The notes below the pieces were generated by a model. The model saw only the letters and a program-made list of their open reading frames with translations. It had not been told where the DNA came from and did no database searches. Below are positions 35,814 to 45,038 of a DNA stretch of 64,000 nt, piece after piece. The translations under genes were made by a program, and so were the position numbers. Within the stretch, counting starts at the first letter, position 1. The number at the start of each line of letters is the position of its first letter. This stretch comes from Candidatus Limnocylindrales bacterium (GTDB lineage: Bacteria > Moduliflexota > Moduliflexia > Moduliflexales > JAUQPW01): positions 1 through 64,000 of the forward strand of contig DATMBG010000045.1 in NCBI GenBank assembly GCA_035559535.1. The letters are read 5' to 3'.

Positions 35814-36548
35814 ATGAAACGGAGAACTTTATATCAAATTCATAAATGGTTGGGAATTACGGGAGGTTTGTTCCTTTTAGTACAGGCCGTGAGTGGTATT
35901 TCCTTGATTTTACCTTCTCTATCACCGATGTGGTCGCCGCGTGAATGGACGCTAAAACCGACAGATCTCCAGGATATTACCATATCCCCTACGGAGGCTG
36001 TGGCTACGGTTCTGGCCAACCTTCCTGGGACCTCTCCGGAAGTGGAAAGGGTTACCTTAAAGCGGATCTTAAATTTAATCGTCTATGAGGTCTCGATGAA
36101 AGCTTATGGCCCCCGAATCGTTGACGCCCGATCCGGTCAAATATTTACCATGACCCCTGAGCTTGCCGAGCAGATCGCCCGAGACGCTTTTCCTTCAGAG
36201 AGCCGGGTTTATCGAATCGAGCGTATCGATCGGCATGACTTTTCTTATATTGCAGGACCATTACCAGTGTACCGAATTGCCTTCGAGGAGGATCCCTCTG
36301 TTCTTTATCATGTTTCGATGACCGATGGAAAAGTCGTTCGCAGAGATCGCCTAAATCGGATGAGGGCCATCATCGAAAGGTTCCACTTTTTCGAGGAATT
36401 TAAATTTATTACGGAAGAGAAGAAAATCCTGAAAATTCTACCGTCTCTGCTGGCTGCAACAGGAATCCTGGCCATCGGAGTTGGTTACTATCTGGCTTTA
36501 CCCAGGCGCTGGAGAATTGATGAAAAGACCAGGGGATCAGACGGATGA
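35814..36548 (+). CDS. PepSY-domain membrane protein
   Basis: A 244-residue protein starting RTLYQIHKWLGI, the first helix of PepSY-associated membrane proteins, whose histidine is a family hallmark. A periplasmic region of about 165 residues with PepSY-like repeats follows (SPTEAVATVLANLPG, TPELAEQIARDAFP), then a final helix around 212-232. Relatives take part in iron/haem reduction or peptidase inhibition; a link to glycan synthesis is not known. The AAGGAG site directly abuts the ATG (no spacer), which is unusual. It stands alone between repeat-rich gaps and may be an unrelated guest gene. Confidence 0.82.
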   Translation: MKRRTLYQIHKWLGITGGLFLLVQAVSGISLILPSLSPMWSPREWTLKPTDLQDITISPTEAVATVLANLPGTSPEVERVTLKRILNLIVYEVSMKAYGPRIVDARSGQIFTMTPELAEQIARDAFPSESRVYRIERIDRHDFSYIAGPLPVYRIAFEEDPSVLYHVSMTDGKVVRRDRLNRMRAIIERFHFFEEFKFITEEKKILKILPSLLAATGILAIGVGYYLALPRRWRIDEKTRGSDG

Positions 36549-36647
36549 ACGAATCCTTGACGCTCCGAGGAGAGGACTTTGAGTATCGAGGCTGGAGGGT
36601 AGAGTTCGAACACTGAAAAGGGATGAGCTACTCGATTTGATTATATG

Positions 36648-36711
36648 GCCCCCACCCCTTCCCTCCCCGTGGACGGGGAGGGTGAGGGAGGGGGAGAAGG
36701 GCCGGGGATGA
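36648..36711. repeat. Family A palindromic repeat
   Basis: CCCCACCCCTTCCCTCCCCG is followed by TGGACGGGGAGGG and a G-rich tail, in the 225-base gap before the next GT2 gene. Confidence 0.78.
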
Positions 36712-36773
36712 GGGCAAAATGATTATTCAAATTTAACTATACAAAGCACTCCTCTTCCTGGCTAAGAAAAATC

Positions 36774-37745
36774 ATGAAAAACAAAAATTCTTCCGAATTC
36801 AAGTCGGCTCCGACCAGACCTGAATTAACGGTAGTTGTAGTTATTTTACAAGGAAAAAGCTACCTCATTCGTTGTCTAAAGGCATTAACCCGGCAAACAG
36901 GCGTACCGGTGTTTGAGATCCTTGTACCTCACGATGAAAGTCTGGGAGATATAACGACGCTCCGTGCAGAATTTCCTGAGGTACAGTTCTTGACCCTCGA
37001 AGGACATCGTACCTATGCAGAACTTCGGGCGCTGGGCTTCCATCATGCACGGGGAAGGATCATAGCACTGACCGAGGACCACTGTATTCCAGACCCGGAC
37101 TGGTGTGCCCGGATTCTAGAAACCCACCGGGGTCCCTATGCCGCCGTAGGAGGAGCCGTTGATAAGGAAAAACCGGATACGACCCTCAACTGGGCTATCT
37201 ACCTCTGTGATTTCAGTCGTTATACGAATCCGGTACCTGAGGGCCCTTCAGCTTATCTTACCGACTGTAATGTAGCCTATAAGCGTGAAGACTTAGAAGC
37301 GATTGCTTCGGTATGGGCCACTGAATTTCATGAAACATCTGTAAATTGGACCCTGCAGGCGAAGGGTAAGGTACTCTGGCTATCTCCTAAAATCCTCGTA
37401 CGCCAGCAACGTAGTTTAACCTTTCATAGAGCAATCCGAGAACGCTACGCCTTCGGTCGTCTCTTCGCCAGTACGCGCGTGGCTTCAATGACTCTGCTTC
37501 AGCGTTTATCCTATGCGGTTTGCTCTATTCCCTTACCCCTTCTCCTGACGGGGCGTGTGATGTTCCATGTTCTCCGTAAACGCCGATACCTGGATGAATT
37601 TATCCGGGCCCTTCCGATGATTGGATTTATGACGACCGTCTGGTCCTGGGGTGAGTTGGTAGGATATCTGACGGGTCGACCTGGAGATTCATTGACTCCC
37701 CTAACCCAGGGAACAAGAAAGGCCGTCGAAGAACCTACAAGATAA
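36774..37745 (+). CDS. Glycosyltransferase family 2, membrane-associated
   Basis: A 323-residue GT2-like protein. The opening TVVVVILQGKSYL replaces the usual IPxYN, VPHDESLGD stands for the DDGS region, and TEDHCIPDPDW for the DXD region near residue 101; these are the variants seen in some polysaccharide GT2s. Two hydrophobic segments near 240-290 should anchor it. A conserved LTDCNVAYKRE acceptor-site motif follows. It lies before a zinc-ribbon methyltransferase and the Wzx-like flippase. Catalysis seems likely though the acid motifs are diverged. Confidence 0.78.
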   Translation: MKNKNSSEFKSAPTRPELTVVVVILQGKSYLIRCLKALTRQTGVPVFEILVPHDESLGDITTLRAEFPEVQFLTLEGHRTYAELRALGFHHARGRIIALTEDHCIPDPDWCARILETHRGPYAAVGGAVDKEKPDTTLNWAIYLCDFSRYTNPVPEGPSAYLTDCNVAYKREDLEAIASVWATEFHETSVNWTLQAKGKVLWLSPKILVRQQRSLTFHRAIRERYAFGRLFASTRVASMTLLQRLSYAVCSIPLPLLLTGRVMFHVLRKRRYLDEFIRALPMIGFMTTVWSWGELVGYLTGRPGDSLTPLTQGTRKAVEEPTR

Positions 37746-37808
37746 GAAGATTTGGCTATAAAATCTTCGAGATTTTGAAAAACTTTAGAAGTTTACAGAG
37801 AGGCTTTA

Positions 37809-38834
37809 ATGATCTTCAAAGGAATAGAAATCTTTTGTCCCCTTTGCAAAGGGGATCTGAAAGAAGTGGGTGATAGACAGAAGGAATTGCGTTGTGAGCC
37901 TTGTAACAGGCAGTATCCGGTTATTTTAGAAATTCCAGACCTGCGCATTTTTCCAGATCCTTATATCGACCTGGAAGCGGATCGAGCCAAAGGCCTTCGG
38001 GTAGCCGAGCGGTTCAATGACCTGGACTTCTCCGGATTGATTGATTTCTATTACAGCATGACCTCGGTGGTACCCCCTCACCATGCACGTCAGTATAAGC
38101 GAGGACTTATGGCGGGAGTAGCCCGAGCAAAAGCGGCCCTGGCGGCCTGGGAGAGCCAGTCGGGTACTTACCCTGAAACCTCACCTGCCAGCCTGCTGGA
38201 AATCGGTTGTGGAACGGCTCCTTTATTGGTAGCTGCAGCACCTCAATTCACCCGGTTAGTCGGAGTCGATATTGCTTTTCGCTGGCTGGTGGTGGGAAAG
38301 AAGCGGTTAAGCGAAGCCGGTTTAGATATTCCCCTCCTGTGTGCCTGTGCCGAAGCGTTGCCCTTTTCAGATGCCGTATTTGACCGTGTAGCAGGGGATT
38401 CCGTAATCGAAAATGTACGAGATCAAACCCAAACCTTAAAAGAAGTCTATCGTGTCCTGAAACCGGGTGGGAGATTATTCCTGACCACCCCTAACCGTTT
38501 CAGCTTAGGACCAGATCCCCACACCGGACTCTGGGCCGGAGGATTCCTACCCCGACGCTGGACCGATGCCTATGTCCGTCGGCAGGGAGGAATCCCCCCG
38601 CAGAGAAATCTCCTCTCCCTCTGGAGGTTATCCCGATTGCTGGATAGGACAGGATTTAAACGTCACCAAATTTTCTTACCCTATGTCCCCGAAGGTCAGC
38701 GTGTCCACTTCTCGGTATGGATGAATCGATGGATCGATTTATACCATATAGCCCGACAACTGCCGGTGAGTCGTCATCTGCTTTATGTGCTGGGACCTTT
38801 ATTCTATGCGGTATGTAAGAAAGAGGAGAGATAA
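37809..38834 (+). CDS. Class I methyltransferase with N-terminal zinc ribbon
   Basis: A 341-residue protein. The N-terminus has C10-x2-C13 and C29-x2-C32, a Trm112-like zinc ribbon common in methyltransferases of glycan and lipid loci. The SAM-binding motif LLEIGCGTAPL is near residue 127, followed by VGVDIAF, LPFSDAVFD and LKPGGRLFLTTPNR. The last 80 residues are hydrophobic or helical and may contact the membrane. Substrate unknown; a glycan or lipid-linked sugar is plausible from position. Confidence 0.85.
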   Translation: MIFKGIEIFCPLCKGDLKEVGDRQKELRCEPCNRQYPVILEIPDLRIFPDPYIDLEADRAKGLRVAERFNDLDFSGLIDFYYSMTSVVPPHHARQYKRGLMAGVARAKAALAAWESQSGTYPETSPASLLEIGCGTAPLLVAAAPQFTRLVGVDIAFRWLVVGKKRLSEAGLDIPLLCACAEALPFSDAVFDRVAGDSVIENVRDQTQTLKEVYRVLKPGGRLFLTTPNRFSLGPDPHTGLWAGGFLPRRWTDAYVRRQGGIPPQRNLLSLWRLSRLLDRTGFKRHQIFLPYVPEGQRVHFSVWMNRWIDLYHIARQLPVSRHLLYVLGPLFYAVCKKEER

Positions 38835-38922
38835 AGCCCGGTGCAGTCCTTATACCGCTCCAGAAATTTGCGTGATTTTATTCATTTAAATTGTCGATTA
38901 CGGCTAAAAGAATACTCCACCC

Positions 38923-40350
38923 ATGGGTCATCAAACCTTTAAAACTCCTAATCTGGCCATAAATTTTATCATCTTATCCGGAGGGGAACTCCTCGGTAAG
39001 ATTCTCACCATGGTGGCATTTGCCTATCTGGCTCGGGTACTGGGACCGGATGCTTTTGGTATCGTTGAGTTTGCCATAGCAGTGGCTTTTGTTTTCAGTC
39101 TGCTCGTGGATGGAGGTTTCGATAAGTATGGGGCAGTTGAAGTTGCTAAGGACAAGAACATCGTAATCTACTTCACCGCATCTATCCTTACGGCACGGTT
39201 TCTACTATCTCTGGGAGCCTTTATCGTATTGGCAATTCTGGTTGGCATCATTGATAAACCATGGTTGGTAAAACAAGTGGTTCTGCTCTACGGTTTAACC
39301 CTGTTCGGAATACCGGGACTTCTGAAATGGGTTTTTCAGGCTTATGACCAGATGCAGTGGGTGGCTATAACTTCCCTGGTACGGCAATTCATTTTTACGG
39401 CCGGGGTCTTTCTATTCATTCGTAAACCGGAACAGACCTGGGCTGTAGCCCTGATCGAAGTGGTTGCCACCGGCAGTGCCGTTGCCTTCAATCTCGGTCT
39501 CTTTCGATACTATTTTGGCCCACTCCGACTCCATTTTGATATTAGCTTTATGGGCTCCCTCTTTCGGCAGACTCTACCCATCTGCCTGAGTCAGATGATG
39601 ATGGCACTTAAACTTTATCTTTCTACTCTCTTCCTTGGAATGTTGATGGACAGTAAGGAGGTTGGTTGGTTCGGTTCTGCTCACCGAATTGTATTAGCCC
39701 TAAATACCTTTGGAGCCCTTTATCTCTTTAACCTGCTCCCTTCCATTGCCCGTTGTGCCCATCAACCCTCTGAAACCTTGCAGCGCCTCATGGGGACCTC
39801 TCTTCAGGTCACGACCTGGGCAACCGGGTTTCTGAGTACAATGGTGACCCTCTTTGCGAGTCAACTGATACCCGTTGTTTACGGAATCCAATATCAGCGG
39901 GGAATCTATATCCTTCAAGTACTCATCTGGTTTGTTCCGGTTTCCCTGGTAAGCAGCCACTACCGCTACGCACTCGTTGGATTGGGTAAACAGAACCTGG
40001 ATTTCCTCAGTACCACACTAGGGACCGGTGCCGGGGCGATTTTTAACCTCTTACTTATTCCACGATACGGATCCCTGGGAGCTGCATGGACTATGTTAAG
40101 CTCGGAAGCCTTAACTGGAGTCCTGGCGTATTATTTCGTACATCATAAAATTATGCCTATACCGATCTGGCCTCACTTACTTAAACCCCTACTTGCCGGG
40201 GCTATAATGATAATCCTGCTTCCCCTGTTACCTGCCTTTAATTTCTGGATAGGATGTGGTACAGCGGTGGTATTATACGGGGTGGTGCTGCTTTTTTTAC
40301 AACCGGGTTTGGTCACCGATATCCGTACACGGACCCTGGGAAGCAGGTAA
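38923..40350 (+). CDS. Wzx-like oligosaccharide flippase (MOP/PST family)
   Basis: A 475-residue protein with 12-14 hydrophobic segments and no soluble domain. The start NFIILSGGELLGKILTMVAF and the LARVLGPDAFGIVEFA that follows are the first helix pair of PST-type flippases. It would turn undecaprenyl-pyrophosphate-linked repeat units to the periplasmic face. It is the only clear Wzx-type gene in the window; the two UPF0104 proteins are different families. Confidence 0.88.
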   Translation: MGHQTFKTPNLAINFIILSGGELLGKILTMVAFAYLARVLGPDAFGIVEFAIAVAFVFSLLVDGGFDKYGAVEVAKDKNIVIYFTASILTARFLLSLGAFIVLAILVGIIDKPWLVKQVVLLYGLTLFGIPGLLKWVFQAYDQMQWVAITSLVRQFIFTAGVFLFIRKPEQTWAVALIEVVATGSAVAFNLGLFRYYFGPLRLHFDISFMGSLFRQTLPICLSQMMMALKLYLSTLFLGMLMDSKEVGWFGSAHRIVLALNTFGALYLFNLLPSIARCAHQPSETLQRLMGTSLQVTTWATGFLSTMVTLFASQLIPVVYGIQYQRGIYILQVLIWFVPVSLVSSHYRYALVGLGKQNLDFLSTTLGTGAGAIFNLLLIPRYGSLGAAWTMLSSEALTGVLAYYFVHHKIMPIPIWPHLLKPLLAGAIMIILLPLLPAFNFWIGCGTAVVLYGVVLLFLQPGLVTDIRTRTLGSR

Positions 40351-40369
40351 AGTAACTTAAACGGGGGAC

Positions 40370-41923
40370 ATGGCGATGAACTTAACAAATTTATCACTGC
40401 GAGCTATACAAATTCGACTTTTTTTGACCTGCTGGATGATCTTTGTTTTACACTTTGCAACGGATTTTGTGCGGGAACATTATCTGGTTTTGAGTATCGT
40501 CGATGATTTTTCCTTTCGGCTCGATAAATATGCAGATCTTCATCCGGATATTTTCGTAATACCCGGTCGGGGTGCCTATCACGGCGCTAACCCCGGGGCT
40601 TCTATGATAGGAGCCATCCCCTACTTTATATTTAAACCCATCATTCATCGGATCGCCCACTATGATCCCAAGGCAGCGCCACGACCTCCCTCTGGAGAGG
40701 AGATATCTGCCGAATACAAAGATCCTCGACCCTTGCGGGTTAAATTCTACAAGCAGGTTCGGGAAAGGGGTCTGGATAAGCTATTCGGACTTGTAGGTTT
40801 TGTAACAATGGCCTTTGCTATGGCACCTCTTTCGGCCCTCGGTGCCGTCACGATGTTCAACACCTTGGGCAAATTAGGCCTTTCAAATCAGCTCTCCCTG
40901 GGAATGTCCCTACTCTATGCTCTGGGGACCCCCATCTTTTTTAGAACCGGCTACCTTAATCAGAACCTCATGGTGGGTATCTTCGCATTCATGGCCTTCA
41001 GTCTCCTTTGGCAACCGGAGCAAAGAAACCCCTCCAGGGTCCGATCCCGATATATCCTTGCAGGACTTCTCGGAGGTCTGGCTTTTCTCTGTGATTATAG
41101 TGGTGGAATCGCTTTGTTTTTAGTGGGTTGTTATGGCCTCCTGCGACGCAGGGACTCGGTCTCCTTCCCACAGGCTTTCAAAGACTCTCTTTGGTATGCG
41201 GTCGGTGCTGTAGGACCTGTAGCTCTGCTCTGGTTTTATCAGTGGAGTTGTTTTGGAAACCCCTTCTACCCGCCACAACACCATATGGCTCCCAAGGAAT
41301 GGATGGACGTTGGCTATAAAGGGGTTGGATGGCCTACCAAAGAACTTACCTGGAGACTTTTGTTTGATCCCCAATTTGGATTGTTTATAGCTTCTCCAAT
41401 TTTATTACTTGCTTTTTTTGCTCCCGTTCTGACTCGCTTTAAGAAAAATATCCTCCCGGCCCGGGAAACCTGGTTTGCCCTGATCTTTTTTGTAACCTTT
41501 TTGCTGTTCTTCGGAAGCGTTCAATACACCCGACTTCAATGGAACACGGGAATCCGCTATATAATCCCGGTAATCCCCTTTCTCTTTTTACTCACGGTTG
41601 CCGTCCTGATACGAATGCCCCGGATATGGGTCTATACCTTTGCCGTCCTCGCCTTTGCAGAATCCTGGTGTATGAGTATGGTCCGCAACCAGAGTTTCCA
41701 GACAGGCATTTTGGATTCGGTTATTCAGGTCTTCCTCCAGGGTTTTCAACTGCCCTGGCTGACGACCCTGTCTAAAATGGCAGCCCAATATGCCCCATTT
41801 TTGGAAAACGGTGGCGTGTCCCCCCTTCCTTTATTTGTGTTATGGGGATCCCTGATTTATGGTATCTGGCGGTTTAAACTCCCCAGCGAAAAGGTCCAAA
41901 AACTAGACGCCTCCGAAAGATAA
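40370..41923 (+). CDS. Polytopic GT-C-like membrane protein
   Basis: A 517-residue protein with about ten to eleven membrane segments. The first outer loop contains SIVDDFSFRLDKY (D45-D46), a position where GT-C enzymes carry catalytic acids, and later SIRxx-like outer loops include YYPPQHHMAP-type aromatic text. It resembles uncharacterised GT39-neighbour proteins but I cannot assign a family with certainty. It starts 19 bases after the flippase stop; the ATG at 40376 is an alternative. Expected role: sugar transfer outside the membrane from a polyprenyl-phosphate donor (inference). Confidence 0.7.
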   Translation: MAMNLTNLSLRAIQIRLFLTCWMIFVLHFATDFVREHYLVLSIVDDFSFRLDKYADLHPDIFVIPGRGAYHGANPGASMIGAIPYFIFKPIIHRIAHYDPKAAPRPPSGEEISAEYKDPRPLRVKFYKQVRERGLDKLFGLVGFVTMAFAMAPLSALGAVTMFNTLGKLGLSNQLSLGMSLLYALGTPIFFRTGYLNQNLMVGIFAFMAFSLLWQPEQRNPSRVRSRYILAGLLGGLAFLCDYSGGIALFLVGCYGLLRRRDSVSFPQAFKDSLWYAVGAVGPVALLWFYQWSCFGNPFYPPQHHMAPKEWMDVGYKGVGWPTKELTWRLLFDPQFGLFIASPILLLAFFAPVLTRFKKNILPARETWFALIFFVTFLLFFGSVQYTRLQWNTGIRYIIPVIPFLFLLTVAVLIRMPRIWVYTFAVLAFAESWCMSMVRNQSFQTGILDSVIQVFLQGFQLPWLTTLSKMAAQYAPFLENGGVSPLPLFVLWGSLIYGIWRFKLPSEKVQKLDASER

Positions 41924-41940
41924 GAATCCTTCCCCTCGCT

Positions 41941-41982
41941 CCCTCCCCTTCCCTCCCCGTGGACGGGGAGGGAAGGGGAGGG
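41941..41982. repeat. Family A palindromic repeat, perfect copy
   Basis: Two 20-base arms (left CCCTCCCCTTCCCTCCCCGT) that are exact reverse complements around a GG centre. It is the most perfect member of family A in the window. Confidence 0.85.
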
Positions 41983-42241
41983 ACTATTTAGACAAAATCA
42001 TCGGATAATAAATCTCTTTCAATTCAAAAAGGGTACTTTTTACGAAAAGGTATAGGCTTTGCGTAAAATCAATTTAAAACAGCAGATTCATCACAAGAGC
42101 CGTTAGAATCGCAATAGCCTGGTATATCCTATGAATAAAAATACTTACTCTCTGTTATTAGTACCTTTTGTAAAATTGCGTCGTTCTCGGCCCTCACCCC
42201 CGGCCCCTCTCCCACGCTGTGGGAGAAGGGAGGCCATTTTA

Positions 42242-42460
42242 AGGTTAAGCTGAAAAGTCCCATCGGGGGGGGGAACAACGGGTAGCCCCCGACTTACGTC
42301 AGGGGATCCAGTCATCCAGAATTTTCTTCAAGCTCCGAAGGAAGCCCCCCCCACTCCTCTATATCCCCCCGTACATGGGGGGAAGGGGGGCGGGGGAATT
42401 GAGGAGTGGTCTGTTAAACAGGTCGCCCTGCCGGGGCTGATTTTCTTATCCTGGCCCGTA
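42242..42460 (-). repeat. Family D long repeat, copy 3 (inverted, interrupted)
   Basis: Read on the - strand this matches the 35490-35643 copy block by block: CCAGGATAAG, GGGCGACCTGTTTAACAG, CTTCCTTCGGAGCTTG, TTCTGGATGACTGGATCCCC, GTCGGGGGCTACC and GGGACTTTTCAGC. Between the ACAG block and the CTTCCTTCGGAG block lies an extra palindromic element (42351-42409 plus adjoining C/G) absent from the other copies. Confidence 0.75.
42351..42409. repeat. Palindromic element nested inside a family D repeat
   Basis: CCACTCCTC at the left end and GAGGAGTGG at the right end are exact complements; the middle is a G/C hairpin around CCCCCCGTACATGGGGGG. It interrupts an inverted family D copy at a point where copy 2 is continuous. 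Confidence 0.75.
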
Positions 42461-42850
42461 GGGGGGCCGGGAGTGAGGGAGAGAGAAGTCATGTAGGTTT
42501 AAGCAAATCGGGATTCTATACGAGGGGCAAACGATACGCCGGAGAGATTAAATACCTTTATTGTAAGATGATTAAGTTTGACTCCGAGGGAGTTACTTCT
42601 TTTTTGACGATTCCGCTAAGAGGCTGAGTTCCTGACTGGGATACAGGTCGTGTTCTCATTCAAAAGGCATGGAAATATACCGTTCAGGGGTAGGCAACAA
42701 CCGGCATGGGCCTGTCAGGCTTGGAAGAAGTTCAGCTTATCTGTCTGGGGAATCAGCGGGGAATGGATAGGAAGAATCTTCCATGAAGCCAGGCCGAGGC
42801 CCATGAGGGTAATAGAAGAAACGTATAACCTAAAAAAGGGGGTATAAAAG

Positions 42851-44215
42851 ATGAGAGTTCTTTTGGTAAATCCGTTCCAGGTAAACCTGGTAAATAAGAA
42901 GGGCCGTATTTATAATCGAACCTGGACGCCATTGGATCTGGCCAATTGTGCTGCAATACTGGAAAAAGAGGGTATAGAGGTTGCCATCCTGGACGCCAAT
43001 GCTGAACAAATCGGTCCCCAAGAAGTGGCCAGGCAGGCTATGGGGTATGATAAAGTCTTCATTACTTCGACCAGTCTCGATCGCTGGCAGTGCCCTCAAT
43101 TGGACATCAATCCGTTCTTGAAAACTGTACATACACTAAACCAGGTAGTACCTGAAGTATACGTCATGGGAAGCCATGGAACCGTCAAACCGGTAGAAAT
43201 GTTACAGGAGACTCGAGCTCGGGCGGTTATCCGTGGAGAACCCGAACGAACCGTCCTCGACCTGTGCAAGAATACAAACCTTTCCCAGGTTCTTGGAATT
43301 ACTTACAAAAATGGGGATCAGATCCTATCCAACTCAAATCAAAAGCCGGTTAATCTCAACGAACTGCCTCTACCGGCTTTTCATTTGTTACCCATGAAGC
43401 GTTACTATTATGAAGTGATGGGACCTAATTTCTCTTTATTTGAAATGTCCCGAGGATGTGCTTCTGAATGCACTTTTTGCCTGCTAGAAACCTACGGAGC
43501 CGGGGTACGTCGAAAATATACTGAGAAACTGATCCAAGAAGTTGAGTACGGAATCAAGAACTTCGGAATACGTAATGCCTATTTTATAGACCTGGAATTT
43601 ACTGTTCTCCGCAGACAAGTTATGGAATTCTGCAAGTATCTGATAAAGCAAAATTACCAGTTTAACTGGTGCTGCCAAACTCGATTCGATCTGGTAGATG
43701 AAGAGTTGCTGGACCACATGAAACGGGCCGGCTGTCGACTGATCCACTTCGGCGTCGAAGCAGGGAGCGATAAGACCCTGGAAATTGTGAACAAAGGGAT
43801 TACCATAAAGGCCATTCGGGAAGGAATGAAAAAAGTTAAAAAGGTCGGGATTGAAACGGCCTGCTTTTTCATGATCGGATTCCCTGAATCCGATTATCAA
43901 GATATGCAAGACATTATAAACTTCGCGCTTGAGCTGGGTCCGGATTATCCTCTTTTCCATATCGCAGCCCCTTATCCTGGAACCAAACTCTATGAGCAGG
44001 TCAAGAACGATCCCCACGTTCGTTATAGCGATGAGAGTCTTTTTCCGGAAGCTGTGGTAGGACGCTTTACCTTAGAAGAGCTTAAAGCCATGACCCGCAA
44101 GGCCTATCTCCGGTATTACCTGCGACCGTCCTATGTTTTTTCCCGACTTCGGAAGGGTCAGTTTCATATTCTGGGGAATCAGTTTAAACTCTTTTGGTCG
44201 TTTGTCATGTCTTAA
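42851..44215 (+). CDS. B12-binding-type radical SAM protein
   Basis: A 454-residue protein. Residues 1-160 form a Rossmann domain like those of B12-dependent radical SAM enzymes (MRVLLVNPF, NCAAILEKEGIEVAILDAN), but I do not see the D-x-H-x-x-G cobalamin motif. The radical SAM core has C203-x3-C207-x2-C210 in SRGCASECTFC, then GVEAGSDKTLEIVNKG and FMIGFPESD. Such proteins methylate or rearrange unactivated carbons, for example on lipids or sugars. It is flanked by two long gene-free gaps, so it may be transcribed on its own. A GGGGG site precedes the ATG. Confidence 0.87.
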   Translation: MRVLLVNPFQVNLVNKKGRIYNRTWTPLDLANCAAILEKEGIEVAILDANAEQIGPQEVARQAMGYDKVFITSTSLDRWQCPQLDINPFLKTVHTLNQVVPEVYVMGSHGTVKPVEMLQETRARAVIRGEPERTVLDLCKNTNLSQVLGITYKNGDQILSNSNQKPVNLNELPLPAFHLLPMKRYYYEVMGPNFSLFEMSRGCASECTFCLLETYGAGVRRKYTEKLIQEVEYGIKNFGIRNAYFIDLEFTVLRRQVMEFCKYLIKQNYQFNWCCQTRFDLVDEELLDHMKRAGCRLIHFGVEAGSDKTLEIVNKGITIKAIREGMKKVKKVGIETACFFMIGFPESDYQDMQDIINFALELGPDYPLFHIAAPYPGTKLYEQVKNDPHVRYSDESLFPEAVVGRFTLEELKAMTRKAYLRYYLRPSYVFSRLRKGQFHILGNQFKLFWSFVMS

Positions 44216-44348
44216 GAAGAGCATCCCTGAGCTTAGGAAATATTTATCCTGTAATCGGTCGAGGGCAAATCCTTGGGAGCAAGCAACGGATTGATGTGAA
44301 GGGCCGTCCTTGGAAAACCTCAGAACGAATGGACATATGGGTCAGGTC

Positions 44349-44450
44349 AAGCTGAAAAGTCCCATCAGGAACAAACAGTTGGTAACCTCCCATGAAAGTC
44401 GAGGGATAAAGTATCAGAATTTTTCCACCTCTGCAAAGGAGGGTACCTCC
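44349..44450 (-). repeat. Family D long repeat, copy 4 (inverted, partial)
   Basis: On the - strand: CCTTTGCAGAGGTGGAAAAA, TTCTGATACTTTATCCCTCG, GAGGTTACCAACTGTTTG, TGATGGGACTTTTCAGCTTG. It matches the right half of copies 1 and 2; the left half (GATAAG to ACAG block) is missing or too diverged to see. Confidence 0.68.
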
Positions 44451-44591
44451 TAAACGGATACAGGCGCAAAGGTACGTAACTGTAACCATTTCATGCGAAA
44501 ATCGCCCTACGATTTTCATGTTTTGTGGCGACCCAACAGGCCTTGATCGTTTAGTAGGTTGAACGTCTCGTTTGACAATAGGAGTCGCTTT

Positions 44592-44751
44592 CCCCCCTCC
44601 AGGGGCAAGGCTGTTAAGTTCTCAAGTATTTCGGGAAGTCTTTGACATTTTTGATAAAGTGAGTCCCAGAGAAGCACCTTAGATTCGTGCTCATCCAAAG
44701 AGACTTATCCGTACTTCTCAGAGAACTTAACAGCCCTGCCCTCCAGGGGGG
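44592..44751. repeat. MITE-like element with ~31-base imperfect terminal inverted repeats
   Basis: The left end (CCCCCTCCAGGGGCAAGGCT then GTTAAGTTCTC) and right end (GAGAACTTAACAGCCCTGCC then CTCCAGGGGG) are reverse complements at most positions, enclosing about 97 bases with no frame. The size and ends suit a miniature inverted-repeat element or a long hairpin RNA. Only one copy is seen in the window. Confidence 0.5.
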
Positions 44752-45022
44752 ACTTCAGTAAGAGCGCTGTATCAGTCCCCCCTGGAGGGGGGGATGGGGG
44801 GGGTGTTCAAACAGAAAAAAGTAACACCTACTAAGTTGTTACAGTGACCAACGGCACCTTTTACCTTGACTTTTATATAGTACCTGGGATAAATTCTTTT
44901 TTTTAAGTCAACGATCATAAACAACTCTAAGCTTTCTAGCATGGTTTTCGTGGGAATGTAGAAGCATTTAAAACCGGCCCCTATCGGACCATGTAGAAAT
45001 TTACAACTAAAAAACAATACAG

Positions 45023-45028
45023 AGGAGG
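45023..45028 (+). promoter_or_regulatory. Strong ribosome binding site for the small membrane protein
   Basis: AGGAGG lies ten bases upstream of the ATG at 45039. It is one of the best Shine-Dalgarno matches in the window and is the main support that this 63-codon frame is a real gene. Confidence 0.7.
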
Positions 45029-45038
45029 ACTTATCATC

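Larger units (their letters stand above)
41924..42850. other. Long gene-free gap with nested repeats
   Basis: About 930 bases without a convincing gene. It holds a perfect family A palindrome (41941-41982), a CTCCCACGCTGTGGGAG hairpin near 42210-42230, an inverted family D copy at 42242-42460 that is interrupted by another element, and some 350 bases with no recognisable feature (42490-42840). A 65-codon frame at 42650-42847 has no recognisable domain. Confidence 0.65.
44216..45038. other. Long gene-free gap with inverted repeats
   Basis: About 820 bases. It holds a family D copy (44349-44450, inverted), a 160-base element bounded by imperfect 31-base inverted repeats (44592-44751), and another G/C hairpin (CCCCCCTGGAGGGGGGG) near 44779-44796. 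The last 220 bases are AT-rich and probably carry the promoter and leader of the small membrane protein gene. No coding frame is convincing on either strand. Confidence 0.6.

Noticed and set aside
42650-42847. 65-codon frame just before the radical SAM gene
   Set aside because: Weak start, no membrane helix or domain. It could be a leader peptide, but nothing supports that.
43484-44017. 177-codon antisense frame opposite the radical SAM gene
   Set aside because: The sense strand has the C-x3-C-x2-C motif and full family pattern; the antisense frame has nothing.
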